64,000 nt of DNA from Rhizobium sp. L1K21 (lineage in GTDB: Bacteria > Pseudomonadota > Alphaproteobacteria > Rhizobiales > Rhizobiaceae). The notes beneath the pieces are model-generated. The model was not told where the DNA came from. It saw only the letters and a program-made list of their open reading frames with translations, and ran no database searches. Positions 17,910 through 25,637 of this stretch are shown here, in pieces (within the stretch, counting starts at the first letter, position 1; each line of letters begins with the position of its first letter). The position numbers and the translations under genes were made by a program. The stretch lies in contig NZ_JAMXLE010000001.1 in assembly GCF_024055895.1 (NCBI RefSeq), forward strand, positions 930,001-994,000, in the 5' to 3' direction.

Positions 17910-18410
17910 ATGGGCCTGGCTCAATTCGACTACGCACGGCAATCTCATCCTGTTGATGTGATCGAGTTCGTTGCTTGCAACAATGATTGGACGTTCGAGC
18001 GCGCCGGCGACGATGAAATTGCCATGACAGTGGCCGGTGTATGGGCCGATTACCACATCTCCTTTTCGTGGATGGAAGATCTGGAAGCGCTGCATCTTGC
18101 CTGCGCCTTCGATATCAAGGTGCCGGAAAGCCGCGTCAATGAAGTGATCCGCCTGCTGTCGCATGTCAACGGTCAGACCCTGATGGGGCATTTTGATCTG
18201 TGGCGTCAGGAAGATGTGGTGATCTTTCGCCAATCGCTGCTGCTGGCAGGCGGGGTTGAGCCGACAGGCGCGCAGGTCGAGGTTCTGCTTTCCAATGCGC
18301 TGGAAGCGTGCGAAGCTTATTTTCAGGCATTTCAGTTTGTGGTCTGGTCCGGAATGGACGCTGCCAGCGCTGTTGATGCCGTGATGTTTGAAACGGCCGG
18401 GGAGGCATAA
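17910..18410 (+). CDS. YbjN domain-containing protein
   Basis: A 166-residue soluble protein of the YbjN family, related in fold to type III secretion chaperones; the molecular role is unknown. The start at 17910 follows GGAAGGA, gives the N-terminus MGLAQFDYARQSHPVDVIEF, and matches the usual Rhizobiales length; an in-frame ATG at 17865 lacks a ribosome binding site. Characteristic stretches are NDWTFERAGDDEI, YHISFSWMEDLEALHLAC and MGHFDLWRQEDVVIFRQ. The stop overlaps the proC start by one base (TAATG), so the two are co-translated. This pairing with proC is commonly seen in Rhizobiales. Confidence 0.85.
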   Translation: MGLAQFDYARQSHPVDVIEFVACNNDWTFERAGDDEIAMTVAGVWADYHISFSWMEDLEALHLACAFDIKVPESRVNEVIRLLSHVNGQTLMGHFDLWRQEDVVIFRQSLLLAGGVEPTGAQVEVLLSNALEACEAYFQAFQFVVWSGMDAASAVDAVMFETAGEA

Positions 18411-19228
18411 TGACGGTATCTCCAACTTCACCGCTCGTACTCATCGGAGCCGGCAATATGGGGGGCGCAATGCTCTCCGGCTGGCTGAAGAGCGGGCTGG
18501 AAGGTGGCTCTGTACTCGTCATTGATCCGGGCGTTTCGCCACATATGGCCGAGCTTTGCGCAGCGCATGGCGTTCGCGTTGAAAAGGCCGCGCCCGAAGG
18601 GCTCAAAGCCGGTATTCTGTTTCTGGCGGTCAAGCCGCAGATGATGGAGACGGTTTTGCCGCCTCTGAAAGGGCTGGTCGGGTCCGATACGGTTATCGTT
18701 TCTGTTGCAGCGGGCAAGACGCTTGCATTTCTCGAGACACATCTTGGTAAAGCCGGCATGGTGCGTGCCATGCCCAATACGCCGGCCATGGTCGGGCGCG
18801 GCATTACCGGGGCTTTCGCGACGCCTGACATTACAGATGCGCAGCGCGCAGAGGTTCATGATCTGCTCAAGGTGAGCGGCCCGGTGGAATGGGTCGGTAC
18901 CGAGGGCGAAATCGATGCGGTCACCGCCGTTTCCGGCAGTGGGCCTGCCTATGTCTTCTATCTCGTGGAATGTATGGCGGAGGCGGGCCGAAAAGCCGGC
19001 CTGCAGGCGGACCTCGCCATGCGCTTGGCACGGGAAACGGTCTCGGGGGCTGGTGAAATGCTCTACCAGTCCCCGGAGACTGCTTCAAAATTGCGCGAGA
19101 ATGTGACGTCACCTGGCGGCACCACTTTTGCCGCGCTGCAGGTGCTGATGGCGGAAGAGGGGATGCAGCCGCTGTTTGACGCAGCGATTGCCGCCGCCAA
19201 GGCGCGCGCCCAGGAACTTGCAGACTGA
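18410..19228 (+). CDS. proC: pyrroline-5-carboxylate reductase
   Basis: It catalyses the last step of proline synthesis, NAD(P)H-dependent reduction of P5C. The 272-residue protein has the N-terminal Rossmann motif (LIGAGNMGGAMLSGW), FLAVKPQ, the AMPNTPAMVGRGITG motif, the SGSGPAYVFY substrate region and the C-terminal signature LRENVTSPGGTTFAAL. It is coupled to the YbjN gene and followed after 11 bases by csaA. Confidence 0.97.
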   Translation: MTVSPTSPLVLIGAGNMGGAMLSGWLKSGLEGGSVLVIDPGVSPHMAELCAAHGVRVEKAAPEGLKAGILFLAVKPQMMETVLPPLKGLVGSDTVIVSVAAGKTLAFLETHLGKAGMVRAMPNTPAMVGRGITGAFATPDITDAQRAEVHDLLKVSGPVEWVGTEGEIDAVTAVSGSGPAYVFYLVECMAEAGRKAGLQADLAMRLARETVSGAGEMLYQSPETASKLRENVTSPGGTTFAALQVLMAEEGMQPLFDAAIAAAKARAQELAD

Positions 19229-19239
19229 AGCGGACAATC

Positions 19240-19581
19240 ATGACCGATACGATCAGCTACGACGATTTCGCCAAGGTGGATATCCGTTTGGGAACGGTCA
19301 TTTCCGCTGAGCCTTTCCCGGAGGCACGCAAGCCCGCGATCAAGATGGTGGTGGATTTTGGCCCGGAGATCGGAACCCGCAAATCGTCGGCGCAGGTGAC
19401 CGTGCACTATACGCCGGAAACGCTTGTCGGGCGTCGCGTCATGGGTGTCGTCAACTTCCCGCCGCGGCAAATCGGGCCTTTCATGTCGGAGGTTCTCGTG
19501 CTTGGCTTCATGGACGAGGCCGGCGCTGTCGTTCTCGGTGGGGTAGAGCTGCCGGTACCGGACGGCTCAAGACTCTGCTGA
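19240..19581 (+). CDS. csaA: CsaA-like tRNA-binding domain protein
   Basis: A 113-residue stand-alone tRNA-binding (OB-fold) protein. The sequence fits CsaA: FAKVDIRLGTVISAEPFPEARKPA at the N-terminus, VGRRVMGVVNFPPRQIGPFMSEVLVLG in the middle, and PVPDGSRLC at the end. In Bacillus, CsaA shows export-chaperone activity; in other bacteria the role is less clear. It lies 11 bases after proC and is presumably in the same operon. Confidence 0.92.
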   Translation: MTDTISYDDFAKVDIRLGTVISAEPFPEARKPAIKMVVDFGPEIGTRKSSAQVTVHYTPETLVGRRVMGVVNFPPRQIGPFMSEVLVLGFMDEAGAVVLGGVELPVPDGSRLC

Positions 19582-19629
19582 GAAAAACGCTGAAGCGCCA
19601 TTCGACCTCAATGAATCAGGTCGGCACTC

Positions 19630-19651
19630 TAGAGTATCGCCCGATACTCTA
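19630..19651. repeat. compact palindrome related to the 1241-1512 repeat arms
   Basis: TAGAGTATCG and CGATACTCTA form a perfect inverted repeat around a CC centre. This is two copies of the outer end of the 1241-1512 element set back to back. It sits in the 216-base gap between csaA and the phosphatase gene, where it could also act as a weak hairpin; no other feature is seen there. Confidence 0.6.
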
Positions 19652-19797
19652 ACCGTTTATTTCTAAAGCTTAATGTGATCGATCCTCGTTTCACTCCGGT
19701 CGAATTATGCTCCAACGATCTTCGCAAGCCGGTCTTTTGCCGTATTTGACGCGCACACTTCCGCTCAGGGACTATCTGATATTCTCTGGGGGAAATG

Positions 19798-20364
19798 ATG
19801 CCTTTAAGCCTGCTCGGCGAGCGGTTTCGGGTCAGTTGTTTGCCAAACGCGGCGGATGTGGCGCGTCGGTGGCGGGCCAGTCATGTCATTTCGCTTCTCG
19901 ATCCTGAGCTGCCTGATCATCTTTTGCCGATCATTCAAAACGGCGAGCACATCATTGCCCGGTTGCGCGATCAGGAAAACCTGAAGGATACGAGCCGGTT
20001 TCCCGATATTGTGGTCAGCCTGTTCGAGACGGTGCGACCTGCTGCCGAGAACCGTTCTTCGCGCATCCTCGTTCACTGCCACATGGGTGTCAGCCGCTCG
20101 ACGGCCTTTGCCTATTCCATGATTGCCTATCGCGCCGGACCGGGAAACGAATATGATGCTTTCAACGCGTTTCTGAGCATTGTGAACAAGCCCTGGCCGA
20201 ACCGTCGGATTGTCGAAATTCTGGATCAATATCTTGGCCGGGGAGGGCGTCTGGTCGCGCCGCTGGATGAGATGCGTGCGCGCATGCCCTTTCGGCTCGA
20301 AGCCTACCGCCGGCTCAACAGCCGGCGCGGACTGCCAGAGGGCAGCGGAGTTTACGAGCGCTGA
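19798..20364 (+). CDS. tyrosine phosphatase-like protein (CX5R dual-specificity type)
   Basis: A 188-residue protein with the phosphatase signature VHCHMGVSRSTAF (Cys-x5-Arg loop). An Asp-Pro pair (LLDPELPD) upstream may hold the general acid. It is recalled as a conserved protein of Brucella and relatives with no defined substrate. Two ATGs occur in tandem; the second (19798) has the better spacing to GGGGGA. It is convergent with the kinase gene, only 4 bases apart. Confidence 0.8.
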   Translation: MPLSLLGERFRVSCLPNAADVARRWRASHVISLLDPELPDHLLPIIQNGEHIIARLRDQENLKDTSRFPDIVVSLFETVRPAAENRSSRILVHCHMGVSRSTAFAYSMIAYRAGPGNEYDAFNAFLSIVNKPWPNRRIVEILDQYLGRGGRLVAPLDEMRARMPFRLEAYRRLNSRRGLPEGSGVYER

Positions 20365-20368
20365 TGTT

Positions 20369-21751
20369 TCATGCGGGAATGCGCACGGTCACGCGCAGGC
20401 CGCCCAGTGCACTATCGGAGAGTGCGACACTGCCACCGTGACCGCGGGCAATATCACGGACAATGGCAAGCCCGAGCCCGGTTCCCGATGCATTCAGATT
20501 GCGCGCTTCATCGAGGCGGAAGAAGGGTTTGAAGACGTCTTCGCGCCGGTCCTCGGGAATGCCGGGGCCGTTGTCATCGAAAGTCAATGTCAGCCATTTG
20601 GCGCTGTGGCGGGCGCTCACTTCCAGTGTGTCGGCATGGCGCCAGGCATTCGAGCTGAGGTTGGAGACCAGACGGTTGAAAGCATTGGGACGGACTTTGA
20701 GCTCGTCATCCCCGTCAAATTCGCCGCGGAAGGACTTGCCCTGCAATTCAGCTTCCATTTCCAGCCGCTGGAAAAGCTCTTTCAGGCTCACTTCGCCGTA
20801 ATCTTCTTCGCTTTCGCCGCGGGCGAAGTCGAGATAGCCCTGCAGCATCATCTGCATGTCTTCGACATCCTTGTTCAGCGCGTCGAATTCGGGATTGTCG
20901 CCGGCCAGCGCCAGCTGCAGCTTGAAGCGCGTGAGGATTGTTCTCAGATCATGACTGACGCCCGACAGCATGGCCGTACGCTGCTCGATCTGCCGCTCGA
21001 TACGTTCACGCATCAGAATGAAGGCGAGACTTGCCTTGCGCACTTCATCGGCTCCGCGCGGCGCAAAACCTTCCGGCATTTTCTGGCCCTTGCCAAAGCT
21101 TTCCGCCGCCTTTGCCAGCGCCAGAATTGGCCTAATCTGGTTTCTCAGGAACAGAATGGCGATGCCGATCAGCACCAGCGAGGTGCCGGTCATCCACATC
21201 AGGAATATGCCACTGTTGGAGGCATAAGCGGCGCTGCGCGGGGCAAAGACCCGCAACACCTTGCCTTCGAGCAGAATGCGGATTTCCACCAGCTGGGAGT
21301 TGCCCACGGTGTCGATCCAGAAGGGGCGCTGTATCTGGTTTGCGATCTCCTGGCTAAGCGTCTGGTCAAGCAGCGAGAAAAACGGCTTGGGGCCGGGCGG
21401 GGGAAGCTTGTCGTCCTGTTCGATGGTGATATTCAGGTCAAGCTGATCGCGGGCAATGCGCACGATGTCGCCATAGGTGCTATCCTGCGGGTAGGTCTGC
21501 ACAATCTCGATGATGGCTGCGATGTCGCGGGTTACCGATTCTGAAAGGCGCTGGGTGACGAGCTGCCAGTGGCGCTCCATGAATACATAGCCCACAACCG
21601 CCTGCAGGATTACCATCGGCAGGATGATAATCAAAAGCGTGCGCGCATAAAGCCCCGTGGGAAGCTGCCTGCGCAGCCAACGGATGAAGTTGCGCAAGCG
21701 CGACTTGGAGGGCTTGTCATTGTCGCCGCGTATGGTTTCGAATACGGTCAT
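20369..21751 (-). CDS. EnvZ-like sensor histidine kinase
   Basis: A 460-residue inner-membrane kinase, partner of the upstream PetR-type regulator. TM1 (about 37-58), periplasmic sensor (about 59-182), TM2 (about 183-203), HAMP (about 204-258), HisKA with SGVSHDLRT (phospho-His267), and HATPase with N box (NLSSNAWRHA), G1 (DDNGPGIP), F box (FKPFFRLD) and G2 (GTGLGLAI). The residue after HDLRT is Ile where most EnvZ-type kinases have Pro, a change in a position that affects phosphatase activity in EnvZ. It is the last gene of the petP-petR-kinase set, with a 37-base gap from petR. Confidence 0.93.
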   Translation of the reverse strand: MTVFETIRGDNDKPSKSRLRNFIRWLRRQLPTGLYARTLLIIILPMVILQAVVGYVFMERHWQLVTQRLSESVTRDIAAIIEIVQTYPQDSTYGDIVRIARDQLDLNITIEQDDKLPPPGPKPFFSLLDQTLSQEIANQIQRPFWIDTVGNSQLVEIRILLEGKVLRVFAPRSAAYASNSGIFLMWMTGTSLVLIGIAILFLRNQIRPILALAKAAESFGKGQKMPEGFAPRGADEVRKASLAFILMRERIERQIEQRTAMLSGVSHDLRTILTRFKLQLALAGDNPEFDALNKDVEDMQMMLQGYLDFARGESEEDYGEVSLKELFQRLEMEAELQGKSFRGEFDGDDELKVRPNAFNRLVSNLSSNAWRHADTLEVSARHSAKWLTLTFDDNGPGIPEDRREDVFKPFFRLDEARNLNASGTGLGLAIVRDIARGHGGSVALSDSALGGLRVTVRIPA

Positions 21752-21788
21752 TCGCTGCGGGTTTCCCCTCGCTTCGGATCTGAATAGA

Positions 21789-22484
21789 TCATTCTATACT
21801 GAGCTTGTAGCCGATGCCACGTACTGTCTGCAGCCAGACCGGGTTTGCCGGATCGTCCTCGATCTTGCGGCGCAGTCGGTTGATCTGCACGTCGATGGAG
21901 CGCTCGCCTGCTTCGTTGTCGCTCAGGCTGTAGCGGGGCACGGTCTCGCCGGCATTTTCTGCAAAAACCAGCATGATTTCCTGTTCGCGGTCTGTCAGCT
22001 TGACCAACTCTGCACCGCGCTTCAATTCGCGCTTGGTCAGCGAGAAGGTGAATGGGCCGAACATGATCTGTTCGATCTTCATCGGCTGGTCGGTGAAGGC
22101 GCGGCGCAGGATGTTGTTGATGCGCAGCACAAGTTCGCGCGGTTCGAACGGTTTGCCGAGATAGTCGTCAGCACCGGCTTCCAGTCCGGAAATACGCGAT
22201 TCCGCCTCCGTCAGCGCTGTCAGGAGAATGACGGGTATATTGCGGATTTCCTTCAGCGATTTCGTCAGCGAAAGGCCGCTTTCGCCCGGCATCATGATGT
22301 CTGCGATAATCAGGTCATACTCCAGGCCTTCAAGCTTGCGGCGTGCCTCGGCTCCGCTTTCGGCCGCCGTTACGCGAAAACCCTGCTCCTGGAGATAGCG
22401 GTTCAGAAGGGCGAGAATGCGCACATCGTCATCGACCACCAAAAGGTGGGGTGCATCATCCGGCAGCGGCTTCTTTTCAGGCAT
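21789..22484 (-). CDS. petR: OmpR-family response regulator, PetR type
   Basis: A 231-residue response regulator: receiver domain (about 10-130) with acidic pocket DDD (18-20), phospho-acceptor Asp62 in LIIADIMMPGESG, Thr (LLTAL) and Lys (GKPF); then an OmpR-type winged helix (about 140-230, with LTDREQEIM, SIDVQINRLRRKIEDDP and TVRGIGYKL). The gene order MarR-type PetP, PetR, kinase matches the petPR locus known from Rhodobacter. It begins 4 bases after the petP stop on the minus strand. Confidence 0.92.
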   Translation of the reverse strand: MPEKKPLPDDAPHLLVVDDDVRILALLNRYLQEQGFRVTAAESGAEARRKLEGLEYDLIIADIMMPGESGLSLTKSLKEIRNIPVILLTALTEAESRISGLEAGADDYLGKPFEPRELVLRINNILRRAFTDQPMKIEQIMFGPFTFSLTKRELKRGAELVKLTDREQEIMLVFAENAGETVPRYSLSDNEAGERSIDVQINRLRRKIEDDPANPVWLQTVRGIGYKLSIE

Positions 22485-22487
22485 GGC

Positions 22488-22967
22488 TCAGACCTCACCT
22501 TTGGAATTGAGCATGTTGGTCAGGAAACGCACGACAGTTGCCCGTTCTGAAGGTGCGGCGTCGGCAAGCGCCTTTTCAATGCGTTCAGACTGTGGCTTGG
22601 CAAGGGCAAGGGCGAGATCACGCCCGCTTTTTGTGGGGTAGAGCCGACGCTGACGACGATCCTGCGGGCCGACAACCTGGGCAATATAGCCTGAATCGAT
22701 GAGCGTCTTGAGAACACGTGACAGGCTTTGCTTGGTGATTTTGAGCGTGTCGAGAAGATCGGCAACCGTCATGCCCGGCTGCCGGTTGACGAAGTGGATC
22801 ACGCGATGGTGGGCGCGCCCCATGCCGCTGCTTTCAAGTGCTGCATCCGCGTCTGAGGTGAAATCCCGGTAGGCGAAAAACAAGAGCTCGATGATTTCCA
22901 AATCGACGCCATCGGCGGCGGTGATGGGTTGATCCAGGGGCTCTGCCCTGTTCTGTTTGCCTGCCAC
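22488..22967 (-). CDS. petP: MarR-family regulator, PetP type
   Basis: A 159-residue MarR-type winged-helix protein. Key stretches are ELLFFAYRDFTSDADAALESSGMGRAHHR-type helices, the DNA-binding part (VADLLDTLKITKQSLSRVLKTLIDSGYI) and the wing with DRRQRRLYPT. PetP proteins are coded just before petR in Rhodobacter and relatives. Together with petR and the kinase this forms a three-gene unit; the regulated genes are not visible here. Confidence 0.88.
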   Translation of the reverse strand: MAGKQNRAEPLDQPITAADGVDLEIIELLFFAYRDFTSDADAALESSGMGRAHHRVIHFVNRQPGMTVADLLDTLKITKQSLSRVLKTLIDSGYIAQVVGPQDRRQRRLYPTKSGRDLALALAKPQSERIEKALADAAPSERATVVRFLTNMLNSKGEV

Positions 22968-23109
22968 GAAGCCTTTCCCCTTATGATGCCAGTCATTTTT
23001 GGCGTTTTCTTTGGTCGAGAAGGTAGCTTTGGCAGGGTATTACCGCAAGCGGGAAGCCACCTCGCAGCTTCCCGTATACACACAGTTGATGTGCTTGTGT
23101 GGGAAAAGG

Positions 23110-23385
23110 TTATCGCTTTTTGGGGAAAATGGGGGCCATGACGGCACCTGCGATTGCGGTCAGGATCGCGCCGCCGAATGCACCTGTGTAAATGTCGACA
23201 AGCGGGCCTGTCACAGTGCCGTTTCCATTGAGCGCGCCGAAGAAAATGAAGCCGATTATTCCGCCGCCGGCACCGAAAACGGTGCGCCAGACGAAATTGA
23301 TGCTGTCCTGCTTCATGGCAGCGCTGAGAATGTTGCCCGCCAAAACGCCGGCAATCAGCGCGATCGTGATAGAAATAGGATCCAA
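23110..23385 (-). CDS. small glycine-rich membrane protein
   Basis: A 91-residue protein with three hydrophobic segments (about 5-24, 35-53, 65-88), Gly-rich turns (FGAGGGIIGFIFFG) and a basic end (PKKR), resembling the GlsB/YeaQ/YmgE type of small envelope protein; the family match is uncertain. Translation starts at TTG (23385), supported by a strong GGAGG seven bases upstream. It is divergent from the 45-residue membrane protein gene at 23598. Function unknown. Confidence 0.7.
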   Translation of the reverse strand: MDPISITIALIAGVLAGNILSAAMKQDSINFVWRTVFGAGGGIIGFIFFGALNGNGTVTGPLVDIYTGAFGGAILTAIAGAVMAPIFPKKR

Positions 23386-23522
23386 GATGTGCCTCCTTCA
23401 AATCATGGTTCATACCCAGATTGGGCGGGTGCGACATTTTGTCAATGGTTCTGTGGCCGATATTTGCCGCAAACAGTGCACAAAGTGATGTTGTCTTGAC
23501 GATTGGCATTTTTCTCACGTGC

Positions 23523-23536
23523 GTTCCCCAGGGAAC
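23523..23536. promoter_or_regulatory. palindrome GTTCCC-CA-GGGAAC upstream of the 45-residue membrane protein
   Basis: A 14-base perfect-arm palindrome ending 61 bases before the ATG at 23598. A further copy of its half-site follows as GGGCAGGGAAC (23540-23550). The same palindrome with a GA centre lies at about the same distance from the sortase-target start (30627-30642). It is a possible operator of an unidentified regulator. Confidence 0.45.
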
Positions 23537-23597
23537 CGTGGGCAGGGAACCATTGCGCTATTGGTGCATTCATTCATCGTGAATAAGGACGAGCACC

Positions 23598-23735
23598 ATG
23601 AAAACGCAGACAGACAATTCCACCAGCAATTCCAATCCCCTCCGCCCTGTAGTGTTTGTTTATGCGGCGGCCAACGTCTTTGCGTTTCTCGTGATGATTT
23701 CCTCCGTCGTGTTCACGACGTTTCCAGCCGGCTAA
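23598..23735 (+). CDS. 45-residue single-pass membrane protein
   Basis: A short reading frame with ATG at 23598, a good AAGGAC ribosome binding site 8 bases upstream, and stop TAA at 23733. The product has a polar N-terminus (MKTQTDNSTSNSNPLRP) and one hydrophobic segment (about residues 18-41, VVFVYAAANVFAFLVMIS then SVVF), ending TTFPAG. The layout of polar head plus one TM helix, the ribosome binding site and the upstream palindrome argue for a real small protein; length alone gives little evidence. It lies 77 bases ahead of the metallo-hydrolase gene. Function unknown. Confidence 0.6.
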   Translation: MKTQTDNSTSNSNPLRPVVFVYAAANVFAFLVMISSVVFTTFPAG

Positions 23736-23812
23736 ATCCGAAAGAGAACGCTCTCCGGCGGTTGCGTGCACGGTCAAAGCGACTATGTTACCGCCGCAAA
23801 CGGAGATTTCTC

Positions 23813-24460
23813 ATGGGTATGCTTCAGGCCGGGATTATTCCCGTCACTCCCTTCGAACAAAACTGTACGGTGCTTTTCGACCAGGACACCAAGGAAGGCG
23901 TGATCGTCGATCCCGGCGGCGACGTCGACGTGATCCTGCAGACGATCAGGGAAAACGGCATCAAGCTTCATGCGATCTGGCTCACGCATGGTCATCTCGA
24001 CCATGCCGGCGGCGCCATGGAACTGAAAGAGGCGCTGGGGCTCGATATCATTGGACCGCACAAGGACGATGAACCGCTTCTCAGCGCGCTTGAAGCACAG
24101 GCGCAGCGTTTTGGAGCACAGATGACGGTTCGCAATGCGGTTCCCGACCGGTGGTTGGAGGAGGGCGAGACACTCTCCTTCGGAGATCATGAATTCGAGG
24201 TCTTCCACACGCCGGGACACGCGCCGGGCCATGTGATCTTTTTCAATGCCAAGCAGAAATTCGCGCATCTGGGCGATGTGCTGTTTTCCGGCTCCATCGG
24301 GCGCACCGACCTTCCCGGCGGCAATCACCAACAGCTTCTCGATTCCATCAAGAACAAGGTTCTTCCGCTTGGCGACGATATCGGGTTTATCTGTGGCCAC
24401 GGTCCCGGCGGACAGATCGGCAATGAACGCCGAACCAATCCATTTCTGACTGGTATTTAA
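23813..24460 (+). CDS. metallo-beta-lactamase fold hydrolase (glyoxalase II-like)
   Basis: A 215-residue enzyme of the YcbL/glyoxalase-II-like group. It carries the zinc motif THGHLDHAGG, a downstream His in HTPGHAPGHV, Asp in GDVLFSGSIGRTDLPGG and the final His in CGHGPGG. It is shorter than true glyoxalase II (about 255 residues) and lacks its C-terminal helical domain, so the substrate is probably a small thioester or lactone. It starts at 23813 after CGGAGA and ends in a terminator shared with the BA14K gene. Confidence 0.9.
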   Translation: MGMLQAGIIPVTPFEQNCTVLFDQDTKEGVIVDPGGDVDVILQTIRENGIKLHAIWLTHGHLDHAGGAMELKEALGLDIIGPHKDDEPLLSALEAQAQRFGAQMTVRNAVPDRWLEEGETLSFGDHEFEVFHTPGHAPGHVIFFNAKQKFAHLGDVLFSGSIGRTDLPGGNHQQLLDSIKNKVLPLGDDIGFICGHGPGGQIGNERRTNPFLTGI

Positions 24461-24465
24461 ACGCA

Positions 24466-24490
24466 AAAAGAGCCGCGCGAAGCGGCTCCT
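24466..24490. terminator. bidirectional terminator between hydrolase and BA14K genes
   Basis: GAGCCGC, loop, GCGGCTC, with a run of five Ts on the minus strand and a C/T-rich tail on the plus strand. It lies between two convergent stops. Confidence 0.8.
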
Positions 24491-24520
24491 TTCGTGTGTT
24501 TCTCTGCTCTGCTTAAGCGT

Positions 24521-24991
24521 TCAGCCAGCGGTGCAGAAGTGGGTGCGTCCGTCGTAGCCGTTATAGGTGCCGGTGCGCGGATTGAAGCTTCTGTAGCGAT
24601 CCGAGCAATAATCGAACCATTCGCGTGTCCACGGTTCCAGCGTGCTGTTTACGTAGCGCGGGCGGGGAGGTTGCGCATAGTGCGGTTGGTAGCTGCGCTC
24701 GTAGCGGGGCGCCGGTGGGGCGGGATAGTAGCCGGGCTCGACTGGGGGGTCGATGTAGACGCGGCCTGAAGGCGCGGAGTTGGACGTCACAACGGATGAG
24801 GCAAGCACGCCTGCGGCCAATCCCAGAACACCGATCGTTGCGATGTCGCCGCCGCTCAGTCCGCCACCACGGCTTTCACTTTCGTGATGATGATGGTGCC
24901 AGCGCTCGCCTGCATTGGCTGCGGGAATGGTCGAAATCGTGGTTGCAGCAACTGCTGTGGTCAAAACGATGATTTTCGTGAGCCTGTTCAT
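24521..24991 (-). CDS. BA14K family protein, His-rich
   Basis: An exported protein of about 156 residues: signal peptide (MNRLTKIIVLTTAVAA to about ANAGE), a poly-His patch HHHHHESESRGGG just after cleavage, a hydrophobic Gly-rich segment (DIATIGVLGLAAGVLAS), a Pro/Tyr-rich linker, and the C-terminal BA14K motif (WFDYCSDRYRSFNPRTGTY and HFCTAG). BA14K is a Brucella immunoreactive protein of about 14 kDa with lectin-like activity and influence on the LPS O-side chain; this copy has an added linker and His patch. An ATG at 25000 is the other possible start. Confidence 0.85.
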   Translation of the reverse strand: MNRLTKIIVLTTAVAATTISTIPAANAGERWHHHHHESESRGGGLSGGDIATIGVLGLAAGVLASSVVTSNSAPSGRVYIDPPVEPGYYPAPPAPRYERSYQPHYAQPPRPRYVNSTLEPWTREWFDYCSDRYRSFNPRTGTYNGYDGRTHFCTAG

Positions 24992-25074
24992 GTTCTTCAT
25001 CCCTTGTTCAAGCCGTTCTTTCGGCTGTTGAGGTTGAAGATAGTCGGCCCAACCTGAATGCAAGCTGAACGAAA

Positions 25075-25105
25075 AACCCGGCCCGATACTCTGATGGGCC
25101 GGGTT
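25075..25105 (-). terminator. rho-independent terminator of the cold-shock gene
   Basis: On the minus strand AACCCGGCCC, an 11-base loop and GGGCCGGGTT followed by Ts. The loop contains CAGAGTATCGGG, the outer-end word of the palindromic repeat family; this may be chance. Confidence 0.85.
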
Positions 25106-25126
25106 GAAAAAAGAATTTCAGATCGG

Positions 25127-25342
25127 TTAGTCGGAGACGGAGAGGTTGACGGCCTTGGGACCCTTGCCGCGGCGATCCGGCTCGGTATCGAAGCTGACCT
25201 TCTGGTTTTCCGTAAGCGCGGTCAGGCCAGATGCCTGAACGGCAGAGATGTGGACGAAAATATCTGCTCCACCCTCATCAGGCTTGATAAAACCATAACC
25301 CTTCTCAGAATTGAAAAATTTAACAGTGCCGGTTGAGGCCAT
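25127..25342 (-). CDS. cspA: cold-shock domain protein
   Basis: A 71-residue single-stranded nucleic-acid-binding protein. It shows the RNP1 motif KGYGFIKPD and the RNP2 motif DIFVHIS, beginning MASTGTVKFFNSEKG. The start at 25342 is preceded by AAAGGA. About 295 bases separate it from the next gene (25638) and hold no other gene, leaving room for a long 5' leader of the kind that controls cold-shock mRNAs. Which paralogue this is cannot be told. Confidence 0.96.
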   Translation of the reverse strand: MASTGTVKFFNSEKGYGFIKPDEGGADIFVHISAVQASGLTALTENQKVSFDTEPDRRGKGPKAVNLSVSD

Positions 25343-25637
25343 GTTCAAGTCCTTTCATGTGCCCATGCCACTATGGGCTTCTTCAATAAGTGCCTTTTCA
25401 GGGGCGCGCGGCAGGCAGTTCTCGAATGAAGAGGAAAGGTCCTTGATTTTTACCGCGGTCTCATGCCTCGCTGGCCCGGCCAGTGTTGGAATTGCCCCGC
25501 CCGGAACTTTTTTGCGTCTCCGGCGCGCTGAATTATGAGGTCTTCCCGTGTTCGTAAAATGCCCGAACAGAGTCAAGATTGCTGCAGTTCTCGCAAATTG
25601 GCAAGTGAAAGTTTTGCGATGCGAAGAAAACGCAACC

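Noticed and set aside
25081-25092. CCCGATACTCTG in the cspA terminator loop looking like the repeat arm end
   Set aside because: Only about 11 bases, explained by the terminator itself; not counted as another repeat copy.
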